NCBI RefSeq assembly: GCF_009831655.1
Contig: NZ_WRPA01000016.1
Span: forward strand, 1 to 64,000
Length of the DNA stretch: 64,000 bases
Source of the DNA: Shewanella insulae
GTDB lineage: Bacteria; Pseudomonadota; Gammaproteobacteria; Enterobacterales; Shewanellaceae
Direction: 5' to 3'
Below the pieces are notes generated by a model. The model did no database searches, was not told where the DNA came from, and saw only the letters and a program-made list of their open reading frames with translations. This document shows positions 55,976 to 64,000 of the stretch, piece by piece. Numbering within the stretch: the stretch's first letter is position 1; every line of letters begins with the position of its first letter. The position numbers and the translations under genes were made by a program.

Positions 55976-56638
55976 ATGCGCGATTCAATGTTAAAACACC
56001 TGTTTCCCCGCAGCCCTAAGGGCACTCTGCTCCTCTATGGCCTGCTACTTACCCTGGTGCTTATCTCGGTTCACTTCATAGATCGCCAACTGGCGGAGCT
56101 GATGCATGCCCAGCAGCTATCCCATCCCGCGCTAAAGCTCTTGAGTAAGACCCCCTTGCTACTGGAGTTTCTCGCAGGGCTGACCATCTTCGCCTGTGTC
56201 AGTGAGCGATTTCGCGCCAGGTTTCAGGCCCTGGCACTGGAACTGGTACTCACCCTAATATTTGCCTTCTCCATTCGCTGGGTCGCCAAACAGCTCTTTG
56301 GCCGCACCTGGCCGGAGAGCTGGATAGCCCTGGACGATGGCCACAATCCCTCCTGGGTCGCCGACCGCATCGAGGCGTTTCATCCCTTTGCTCAGGGGCT
56401 CGCCTACGACTCCTTCCCTTCGGGACATGCCCTGCTCACCTTCGCCCTGGCCTTCACCTTCTGGCGCCACACACCTAAGTTGATGCCTCTCTGGCTTGCC
56501 TGCATGCTCGCCGTCATCACAGGCCAACTGAGCCTTAACTATCACTATCTCGGGGATCTGCTGGCCGGGGCGAGCTTCGGCCTACTGGCTAGCCAACTAG
56601 CGCTGAGTCTGCACAGTTGGCTTAAAAAACGAATGTAA
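55976..56638 (+). CDS. PAP2-family membrane phosphatase
   Basis: A 220-residue membrane protein with six hydrophobic helices and the acid-phosphatase motifs KQLFGRTWPESW (signature 1), PSGHALLTFA (signature 2 with catalytic His) and SLNYHYLGDLLAG (signature 3). Removes phosphate from lipid phosphates such as phosphatidylglycerol phosphate or undecaprenyl pyrophosphate. ATG at 55976 or 55988; no strong ribosome binding site. Confidence 0.88.
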   Translation: MRDSMLKHLFPRSPKGTLLLYGLLLTLVLISVHFIDRQLAELMHAQQLSHPALKLLSKTPLLLEFLAGLTIFACVSERFRARFQALALELVLTLIFAFSIRWVAKQLFGRTWPESWIALDDGHNPSWVADRIEAFHPFAQGLAYDSFPSGHALLTFALAFTFWRHTPKLMPLWLACMLAVITGQLSLNYHYLGDLLAGASFGLLASQLALSLHSWLKKRM

Positions 56639-56791
56639 ATTCGGCCGGGGAGGTCCTGGCGACAAACTGTGTAAAAAAAACGTTAATCCGCCCTGTATTT
56701 ATAAGTAAAAAAAGCGTAATTTTAAGGAGATCGCCGCACCTTATACTACTATTGTCTAAGGCCTCAGCCTTAATTTGAGACGGAAAAAACT

Positions 56792-58231
56792 ATGAGAGAA
56801 GTTAATTTTCGCACCATAGACAAACTCTTCATCAAGATGTCTATCAACGATAAATTTTGGGTCATTGGGGCGCTGTTTTTCATCGCCATCACCAGCCTTG
56901 GGGTCAGCCGTTATCAGGAGAGCATAGATAGGATAGAGCAAGCCTCTATGACGGCGATAGAAGCCGAGCTATCGGGCATGGTGCGCGCCCTAGAGGCCAG
57001 CGGCCAAAGCGACAAGTTTGCCAGCCTTAATATCCAACCCAGCGGCCAGGCCAGCTCCAGTCGTACCCAAGACAGCGTCACCGCCGTGGTACGCAGCGCC
57101 GCAGGGCAGAACCTGTCACTGACGCAGAATGTCGCCAGCCGCGAGCGCGACGCGAAACAATCGGCCCTCTACAGCCTACTGCTCACCTATCTCTGGTTGC
57201 TGCCATTCACCGTCCTGCTCTACTGGAACGCCACCTTCATCGGCGGCGCCCTCTGGGTACTGTGGACCACCACCAAGAACATCGCCAAGGGCGACCTCAC
57301 CTCCCGCCTCGGCTTCCATCCGGGCCGCGATGAGTTTGGCACCATAGGCTGCGCCTTGGACAACGCCATGGACACGCTCACCGAACTCGTGGTCACGGTG
57401 AAAGACAATGCCGAGACGCTACATAACACCGCCAGCTCATTTGCCTCGGAAAATCAGGAGAGCGAGCGCCAGATCGAACAGCAATACCTCTCCCTCGACT
57501 CAGTCGCCACCGCCATGGAGGAGATGACGGCCTCCGCCGGCGAGGTGTCGAACATCTCCAACAGCTCGGTGGAGCAAGTGGAGCAGAACTCACAGTCTAT
57601 CCGTCAGAGCTATGAGCGAGTGCAGAAGGCGATCAAGGATATCGAGCAGCTCTCGGGCTTTATCGAGCAGACCTCGGATTCGGTGAGCACCCTCAAGGTC
57701 AATGCCACCAAGATCAACGAAGTGATCACCACCATCAACGCTATCTCGGAGCAGACCAACCTGCTGGCCCTTAATGCCGCCATCGAGGCCGCCCGTGCCG
57801 GTGAGATGGGCCGCGGCTTCGCCGTGGTTGCCGATGAGGTGAGAACCCTGGCCAGCCGCACTCAATCGGCTACGGTCGAGATCCAGGCGATGATCGAGAA
57901 CCTGCAGCAGGAAACCAACAACATAGACAACATCACCCAGCGCACGGTGAAGCAGGCCGAATCCAGCCAGTCGCTGATCACCGAGATAGGCACAGACGTC
58001 AGCGCCATCAACGAGTCATCACAATCGGTTATCGACATGAGCTTCCAAATCGCCGCCTCCTCAGAGGAGCAGAGCGCCGTGGCCAACGATATCGCCTCCG
58101 AGCTGAGTGAGATACGCCAGCAGGCCAACGTGATCAAAGAGCTGGCCAACCAGTCCTCGATAGGCGTCAGCCAGCTGTCTCAGGCCTCCGAGAGCCTGGG
58201 TAAGATCCTCGCCCGCTACCAGACAGCCTAA
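56792..58231 (+). CDS. Methyl-accepting chemotaxis protein
   Basis: A 479-residue chemoreceptor. TM1 (~23-40), a short periplasmic region of only ~85 residues lacking a recognisable ligand domain, TM2 (~124-158), HAMP, then the cytoplasmic signalling domain with hairpin tip [19 protein letters not shown]. No C-terminal CheR-binding pentapeptide (ends LARYQTA). The small sensor region suggests sensing through the membrane or via partners. Confidence 0.92.
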   Translation: MREVNFRTIDKLFIKMSINDKFWVIGALFFIAITSLGVSRYQESIDRIEQASMTAIEAELSGMVRALEASGQSDKFASLNIQPSGQASSSRTQDSVTAVVRSAAGQNLSLTQNVASRERDAKQSALYSLLLTYLWLLPFTVLLYWNATFIGGALWVLWTTTKNIAKGDLTSRLGFHPGRDEFGTIGCALDNAMDTLTELVVTVKDNAETLHNTASSFASENQESERQIEQQYLSLDSVATAMEEMTASAGEVSNISNSSVEQVEQNSQSIRQSYERVQKAIKDIEQLSGFIEQTSDSVSTLKVNATKINEVITTINAISEQTNLLALNAAIEAARAGEMGRGFAVVADEVRTLASRTQSATVEIQAMIENLQQETNNIDNITQRTVKQAESSQSLITEIGTDVSAINESSQSVIDMSFQIAASSEEQSAVANDIASELSEIRQQANVIKELANQSSIGVSQLSQASESLGKILARYQTA

Positions 58232-58238
58232 GTCCGCA

Positions 58239-59123
58239 TCATCCCCAGATGACTAAGATGGCCGCCACTGCAATCAGCAGCAAGGCGGTCATCTCTTTGG
58301 GCTTCACCTTCTGCTTCAGATAACTCCCCGCCACGATTAGGGTAAAAAACACCTCAACTTGACCTAAGGTCTTCACATAGGGCACCGCCTGCAAGGCCAT
58401 GGCGCTGAACCAACCGATGGAGCCAAGACAACTTGTCACGCTAATAGCCAGGGTCAGCTTAGGCCGACGCCACAGGGCCGCCAGGGTCTGACGGTCCCGC
58501 CACCAGAGAAACATTAACAGGACTAGGGTCTGCACGCTTATCACCCAAAACAGCACCCAGGCGGCGCTGTGGGGAAAGGGCAGAGCCAACACCAGACTCG
58601 CCTCTCTGACCCAGAGTGAGGTAAGTGCAAAGGCGCTGCCGCAGGCGAGTCCCAGCAACAACACCTGGGGCGAGAGCCTGGCCCCTCCAGCCCCCTTACT
58701 CATCAGGAGCACTGCCACCGCGCCAATCACCACGCCGAGCCAGCCCAGCAGGCTCAATTGGGTGCCGAAGAACAGAGCGCCAAACAGGGCGGCGACAATC
58801 GCCTCGCTCTTGGCAAGACCTGCGCCGATGGCGAAGTCTCTGAGCTGAAACAGCTTCACCATCAGGCCGGTGGCCACAATCTGCATCAAGCCGGCGCCGA
58901 TCACAAAGCCCCAGAATGGGGTGGGAAAAAGCGAGGCGCCAATTGCCTGTTCTGGCGGCAGCCAGATATAGAGGGCCATGAGATAACAGGCGGCGATAGG
59001 CCCTGCCCAAATAAAACGCGCCAGTGTCACCCCGGCGACCTTGACGTCCCGGCTCAGCTGACTCTGGAGGGCGTTACGCCATGACTGCATGAAGGCGGCG
59101 AGAAAGGTAAAGACAATCCACAT
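58239..59123 (-). CDS. EamA/DMT family transporter
   Basis: A 294-residue drug/metabolite-superfamily protein with ten hydrophobic helices in two EamA repeats. Substrate unknown. It is convergent with the chemoreceptor, only seven bases separating the stops, with no hairpin between them. Confidence 0.85.
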   Translation of the reverse strand: MWIVFTFLAAFMQSWRNALQSQLSRDVKVAGVTLARFIWAGPIAACYLMALYIWLPPEQAIGASLFPTPFWGFVIGAGLMQIVATGLMVKLFQLRDFAIGAGLAKSEAIVAALFGALFFGTQLSLLGWLGVVIGAVAVLLMSKGAGGARLSPQVLLLGLACGSAFALTSLWVREASLVLALPFPHSAAWVLFWVISVQTLVLLMFLWWRDRQTLAALWRRPKLTLAISVTSCLGSIGWFSAMALQAVPYVKTLGQVEVFFTLIVAGSYLKQKVKPKEMTALLLIAVAAILVIWG

Positions 59124-59263
59124 AAGCGACTCTCTGGCGAAGGGGTTACTAGCCTAGCGTCAAACGACTTACCGCGCGAGTGAAAATGCCTCATGGAAGG
59201 TGGACTGTGATATTAAGCGTTGGGACGATGGCAAGCCAAGGCAAAGATGCCTCAACGGGCAAC

Positions 59264-59288
59264 AAAAAGCCCCGCACTGGCGGGGCTT
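59264..59288 (-). terminator. Terminator of the sirB2-sirB1-DUF819-kdsA genes
   Basis: AAGCCCCGC-ACTG-GCGGGGCTT (59267-59288) with TTTTT following on the minus strand, 47 bases past the kdsA stop. Confidence 0.88.
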
Positions 59289-59335
59289 AAGCTTAACTGC
59301 AACTTTGACTTAATACAGTCTGAGTGAAGGCTCGC

Positions 59336-60226
<891 letters not shown>

Positions 60227-60235
60227 TCAAATTCT

Positions 60236-61513
60236 TTATTGGGCCACGACCTGCAGTATCTGACCACACATCCATGCCATATAGGTGCCTACAGCATAGC
60301 CTAATACGGCCAGGAGTACACCGACAGGAGCTAGGGCCGGGTGGAAGGCCGCGGCCACCACGGGCGCCGAGGCTGCGCCGCCGACGTTAGCCTGACTGCC
60401 CACCGCCATATAAAACAGCGGCGCACGAATCAACTTGGCCACCAGCAACATGAAGCCGGCGTGGACTATCATCCATATGATACCGATGGCGAAATACCAC
60501 AGGTTGGCCGGGTCAAACAGTTTCAACACGTCCATATGCAGGCCGATAGTCGCCACCAAAATATAGAGGAACGCCGAGGCGACCTTAGAGGCACCCGCCG
60601 CCTCGAGGTGGCGCACAGGCGTAAAGGACATAGCCAGGCCTATGGTGGTCACTGTCACGATCAGCCAGAAGAACTTAGAGGTCAGGCTGTAATCCCGGGT
60701 CCAGGGATAGTTAGCCTCGAAGAAGGGGCCGAGGAAGTCGGCTATCACATGGGCCAACCCCGTGATACCAAAGCCTACGGCGACTATCATCATCAGATCT
60801 CGCAGGCTGGCGATACGGGCATTTTCGGCGTGGTACTTCTCCACCTTCTGCTTGAGGGTCTCGATGGCGCTGGTATCGGCGCCCGTCTTAGCATCGATCT
60901 CCTTGGCCTTAGAGGCCATAAACAGCAGAACCGCCATCCAGATGTTGGCCACGATCACATCGACCGTCACCATGATAGAGAAGATGTTACCACCGGCCTC
61001 GTAGATCTCCTTCATCGCCGCCTGGTTGGCGCCGCCGCCGATCCAGCTACCGGCCAGGGTGGTCATGCCGCGCCAGACCGCATCCGGGCCGCTCACCCCG
61101 AGGATCTCAGGATTGAGGGTCGACACGATAAGTAAGGCAATTGGGCCCCCTATCACTATGCCGACTGTACCGGTTAAAAACATCACGATCGCCTTGGGGC
61201 CCAGGCTTAGGATCGCCTTGAGGTCGACACTTAAGATCAGCAGCACCAGACAGGCGGGCAATAGATAGCGGGAGGCGACAAAATAGAGGTTTGAGGTATC
61301 GCCATCCAGGATATGGAAGGAGTTGAGCAGCGAAGGCAGGAAATAACAGAGCAGTAGCGCCGGAATGAAACGGTAGAACTTGACCCAGAATGGGTGCTGG
61401 CTACTGTTAGTGTAAAACACAAATCCTAAGATCACCGCCAACAGGCCCAGGCCCGTGGCATCATTGGTGACTAACGCCGTGGCGTCATTGCTGACTATCG
61501 CGGTACTGCTCAT
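60236..61513 (-). CDS. DUF819 family membrane protein
   Basis: A 425-residue protein with 10-12 hydrophobic helices, DUF819/YjcL family. It has the conserved SWIGGGANQAAMKE segment and a second-half repeat AVGSQANVGGAASAPVVAAAF. Function uncertain; related proteins are predicted transporters. The N-terminus has a small internal repeat (VSNDATALVTNDATG). It lies between sirB1 and kdsA, 51 bases upstream of kdsA. Confidence 0.85.
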   Translation of the reverse strand: MSSTAIVSNDATALVTNDATGLGLLAVILGFVFYTNSSQHPFWVKFYRFIPALLLCYFLPSLLNSFHILDGDTSNLYFVASRYLLPACLVLLILSVDLKAILSLGPKAIVMFLTGTVGIVIGGPIALLIVSTLNPEILGVSGPDAVWRGMTTLAGSWIGGGANQAAMKEIYEAGGNIFSIMVTVDVIVANIWMAVLLFMASKAKEIDAKTGADTSAIETLKQKVEKYHAENARIASLRDLMMIVAVGFGITGLAHVIADFLGPFFEANYPWTRDYSLTSKFFWLIVTVTTIGLAMSFTPVRHLEAAGASKVASAFLYILVATIGLHMDVLKLFDPANLWYFAIGIIWMIVHAGFMLLVAKLIRAPLFYMAVGSQANVGGAASAPVVAAAFHPALAPVGVLLAVLGYAVGTYMAWMCGQILQVVAQ

Positions 61514-61641
61514 CTCATCTCCCTTTTTATTTTTTGTATTGGTTATTTATTGTTGTAGTTATATTGCTCGCCACAAGTGCCAAATAGCACCGGCGGTAAG
61601 TTTCACCCGGCGCTGGGCCTTCCCGGCCTCGACGCTAAGGG

Positions 61642-62430
61642 TTAATGATAGACCTCAACCTCATCGTTGAGCTCTTTTAACTGTAATTTGACCAGCTCTG
61701 TCACCGGGTCATGGGGACTGTTGTCGACAAAGTGTTGCAGGTCCGCTGCGGCGACGCTGATGCAACCTAGCTGCTGGGCGATAAAGGCCCGCTCCCGATT
61801 AAGATTCAGATCGTCCTCATGCCACTGCAGCAACAAGTTACAGCACTCCATGGCACTCTCAAACTGGCTCGACAGTATGGCACCGGCCTTGAGCTCATGA
61901 AGCATGCGTGATACCAGGCGCTTGAGGCTGGCGGGCTTTAGATAACGCGGCTTAAAAGGCGCCCCATTACCCAGCTCGCCACGCACCAGCACGTGTAGCT
62001 GATGACGGCTCAGAGACAACCCGGTAAGCGGATCGATATAGCGTACCTTATCGTCGATACGACAGCTCAGTACCGTGGTACCCGGCAATAGTAGCGGCTG
62101 TAACTCGAGATCCAGCTGCTTACCCAGCAGCATTAGCACGGTTGCCAATGTAGTACTGTTACCCTGACGCGTGGTGATACAGCTAGCCAGATCCGCGGCC
62201 TCGACACTGAAATAGGACTCTCGTGGGCAGAAGCCGAGATCTTGATAGAACCACTGCAGCAAGGCCGCCAGACGCGCCTCTCGGTCCACCAGATAGTGAC
62301 TCAGCACAGAGCCAGCCAGCTCAAACCAGGCCCACTTCGCCGCTTCTTTGTCGGAAAATCCCAGGTGCTCGGAAATATCAAAGGCGCTCTCTGGCAGAGA
62401 GAGCGCCTCATTTAAGATAAGGTTTGTCAT
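61642..62430 (-). CDS. sirB1: SirB1 family protein (tetratricopeptide/transglutaminase-like)
   Basis: A 262-residue protein with an N-terminal transglutaminase-like core (ASCITTRQGNSTTLATVLMLL; YIDPLTGLSL) and C-terminal TPR-like helices (CNLLLQWHEDDLNLNRERAF, ISVAAADLQHFVDNSP). Homologous to SirB1/YchA. The ATG overlaps the sirB2 stop (TAATG). Biological role poorly known. Confidence 0.88.
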   Translation of the reverse strand: MTNLILNEALSLPESAFDISEHLGFSDKEAAKWAWFELAGSVLSHYLVDREARLAALLQWFYQDLGFCPRESYFSVEAADLASCITTRQGNSTTLATVLMLLGKQLDLELQPLLLPGTTVLSCRIDDKVRYIDPLTGLSLSRHQLHVLVRGELGNGAPFKPRYLKPASLKRLVSRMLHELKAGAILSSQFESAMECCNLLLQWHEDDLNLNRERAFIAQQLGCISVAAADLQHFVDNSPHDPVTELVKLQLKELNDEVEVYH

Positions 62431-62816
62431 TAACTCATTAATATTGCTTGTTTAAACATGGCTATTTTTGCAGCGTACATCACCCAGGCCAGCGCGCCCA
62501 GAGCGGCAAAGGTCTTGAAGAGTTTGTTACGGTTAGCCTTGAGCGAGATAGCCGCCAGGAAGATGTAAGCGATCACTGCGCCTATCTTCTCTGTCAACCA
62601 AGCATCCTGAAACGGATACTGCTTGATGATGAAACACAAGGTTAGGCCGGAGAGCAGCAGGAAGGTATCGATCACATGGGGCGCAATCTTAACAAATTTC
62701 TTGTCCATGATGGCCGATTGTTTCAGATGCAATGCAAATCGTACGATAAAAAACAGCACACTCACGCTAATCAGGGTGAGATGTAAATGCTTTATAACTG
62801 GGTATAAACTGTCCAT
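62430..62816 (-). CDS. sirB2: SirB2 family membrane protein
   Basis: A 128-residue protein with four transmembrane helices (HLTLISVSVLFFIVRFALHL, IDTFLLLSGLTLCFII, IGAVIAYIFLAAISL, FAALGALAWVMYAAKIA). The ATG at 62816 follows GAAAGAAGATATA; a reading from 62840 is less likely. Coupled to sirB1. In E. coli this gene follows prfA-prmC, which are absent here. Confidence 0.87.
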   Translation of the reverse strand: MDSLYPVIKHLHLTLISVSVLFFIVRFALHLKQSAIMDKKFVKIAPHVIDTFLLLSGLTLCFIIKQYPFQDAWLTEKIGAVIAYIFLAAISLKANRNKLFKTFAALGALAWVMYAAKIAMFKQAILMS

Positions 62817-62933
62817 TATATCTTCTTTCGTGGCTCGCAAAGGCGCTAGTGTACCCGATCAAGGGCCGGGGCACCAATATCGACACAAGCGAATTCAACA
62901 TATCCACTTAAATTGAGTTAACCCCCTGGTTCA

Positions 62934-63848
62934 TCACGCCTCATGGGTATCGAATAAGCCGTTAATCTGCTCCCTCAGCCAGAGATTCTCCGGGGTATTT
63001 TCGGTCGGCTTATAGCTCATCAAGGTCAGCTTGTAGCTAGGCATAGGCAGAGGGACATCGAACTCATTGAGCGGCAGGCTATGGGCAAGCAGGCGCGCCG
63101 CCTGACGCGGCAGGGTCACCAGATACCCCGACTCCTCCACCAGAAACGGCGCGTTGATGACATTTGGCAGCTGTATGGCGATATCCCGGCTCAGCCCCTG
63201 TAAGGCAAGTACCTGATCCACTATCCCTGTATCTGTTCCCCAGGGGGAGACCAAGATATGCCGACTGGCGAGAAAGATGTCGCGGTTCATCTTCATCACC
63301 TTAGAGCTTGCCAGCGTGCAATAGTCTCCCTCCCACCACAGGGACTCGGAAACTAGCCTGTGGCCCTCCGCGTCATCATGGGAAAAGCCCAAGGCAAGAT
63401 CCAGCTGGCCCGTCTCGAAACGACTCAGGGGCATGCGCTGCTCATCGTGAATAAGGTTGAGGCGCACCTTGGGCGCCAGGGTGCTGATCCGCTTGGCGAG
63501 ACGGGACATCAACATCAGGGCGGTAAAGTCGGTCACCGCGATGCGAAATGCATGCTGACTCAACGCCGGCGAAAATGCCTGCTTGGACAAAAGGCAGTCG
63601 CTGAGCCTGTCCAGCACCTGGCCGACCTCAACGCTGATGGCGTCGGCGTAGGGAGTCGGGATCATCGCACTGGCCGAGCGGATAAATAGGGGATCGTCCA
63701 GCTGCTGGCGCAGGCGAGAGAGCGCATGACTAAATGCCGACTGACTCAGATGCATCTGCTGGGCCGCCTGGGTCACACTGCGACAACAATAGAGCGAGTG
63801 AAACAACTTAAGAAGATTTAAATCAATATGATACAAACCATTATGCAT
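62934..63848 (-). CDS. LysR family transcriptional regulator (right end)
   Basis: A 304-residue LysR regulator from the ATG at 63848 (MHNGLYHIDLNLLKL). Helix-turn-helix SVTQAAQQMHLSQSAFSHAL; the NahR/LeuO-like subfamily begins with the same DLNLL segment as the regulator at 2732. GGGA sits 10 bases upstream of this ATG; starts at 63857 and 63878 have poorer context. Divergent from the partial gene at 63943, its probable target. Confidence 0.87.
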   Translation of the reverse strand: MHNGLYHIDLNLLKLFHSLYCCRSVTQAAQQMHLSQSAFSHALSRLRQQLDDPLFIRSASAMIPTPYADAISVEVGQVLDRLSDCLLSKQAFSPALSQHAFRIAVTDFTALMLMSRLAKRISTLAPKVRLNLIHDEQRMPLSRFETGQLDLALGFSHDDAEGHRLVSESLWWEGDYCTLASSKVMKMNRDIFLASRHILVSPWGTDTGIVDQVLALQGLSRDIAIQLPNVINAPFLVEESGYLVTLPRQAARLLAHSLPLNEFDVPLPMPSYKLTLMSYKPTENTPENLWLREQINGLFDTHEA

Positions 63849-63864
63849 AGATTTCATTTCCCAA

Positions 63865-63877
63865 TGCAGATAATGCA
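63865..63877. promoter_or_regulatory. Candidate LysR box in the right-end divergent promoter
   Basis: TGCAGATAATGCA has TGCA arms around GATAA and satisfies T-N11-A. A second imperfect dyad, CTAG-N6-CTAG with CCG/CGG flanks (63893-63913), lies closer to the rightward gene. Confidence 0.4.
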
Positions 63878-63942
63878 CTTATCAGATTAACACCGCTAGT
63901 TTAAGCTAGTCGGCATAGGAATCAACATCAAGGTAGTTATCC

Positions 63943-64000
63943 ATGACCATGACATTTACCCAAGACACCAGCGCCGAATTTGCCGAGGCGGTGCAGCAGA
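63943..64000 (+). CDS. Start of a gene cut by the window edge
   Basis: The first 19 codons (MTMTFTQDTSAEFAEAVQQ) with AAGGTAG ten bases upstream; in the divergent position to the LysR gene. Too short to assign a family. Confidence 0.6.
   Translation, partial: MTMTFTQDTSAEFAEAVQQ

Overview
The window reads as chromosomal DNA of a marine gammaproteobacterium, most probably Shewanella. The evidence is gene content and order: a complete Na+-translocating NADH:quinone oxidoreductase operon (nqrABCDEF) followed by apbE and nqrM, then a bacterioferritin pair and dinB, with luxS, bolA and gcvR on the other side; also rlmG, hdfR/maoP and kdsA-sirB1-sirB2. The species cannot be fixed from the sequence alone. 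No rRNA, tRNA, CRISPR array or transposase gene was seen.

Layout. (1) 1-2730 is an AT-richer accessory stretch: a cassette-like hypothetical gene followed by an attC-like imperfect palindrome, palindromic GCGCATGCGC motifs, a small membrane protein, a DJ-1/PfpI protein, and two copies of a structured repeat whose third copy is at 27181. (2) 2732-11683 is a LysR regulator divergent from a seven-gene operon: thiolase, histidine phosphatase, acyl-CoA dehydrogenase, APH-type kinase, two SDRs and a FadB-like bifunctional enzyme. Kinase plus dehydrogenase are the separated modules of ACAD10/ACAD11, so the operon probably degrades 4-hydroxy acids. (3) 11859-18102 is a TetR regulator divergent from an acyl-CoA ligase and a single-chain biotin-dependent acyl-CoA carboxylase. 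(4) 18433-27040 holds, all leftward, a long acyl-CoA dehydrogenase, an exported CocE/S15-type hydrolase, a TonB-dependent receptor and a nitrilase. (5) 27406-39530 is core: dinB under a LexA box, bacterioferritins with FNR-like and Fur-like sites, nqrM, apbE, nqrF-A, luxS, bolA, gcvR. (6) 39661-51308 is housekeeping: AlkB-like oxygenase, rlmG, a fatty acid hydroxylase/sterol desaturase family protein, DUF2804, YajG-like lipoprotein, cyclophilin, AmpG, YajQ with a MITE-like element against its start, VanZ-like, PanE-like, and an NSS transporter with its tiny partner. (7) 51354-55766 is hdfR divergent from maoP, a GshB-like ATP-grasp ligase and a two-domain QEGLA (DUF1704) metallopeptidase-like protein. 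(8) 55976-64000 has a PAP2 phosphatase, a chemoreceptor, an EamA transporter, kdsA, a DUF819 protein, sirB1, sirB2, a LysR regulator and the first codons of a divergent gene.

How the genes work together. The first 25 kb is mostly acyl-CoA chemistry: uptake (TonB receptor), hydrolysis (CocE-like enzyme), activation (ligase), carboxylation, dehydrogenation, 4-hydroxyl removal by phosphorylation and elimination, and thiolysis. The middle is sodium-based respiration plus iron storage.

Three things merit most attention: the ACAD10/11-like split operon with an embedded phosphatase; the three-copy repeat whose hairpin arms differ in sequence but stay complementary; and the maoP/GshB-like/QEGLA operon, which pairs an amide-forming ligase with a protein carrying two amide-cleaving-type domains.
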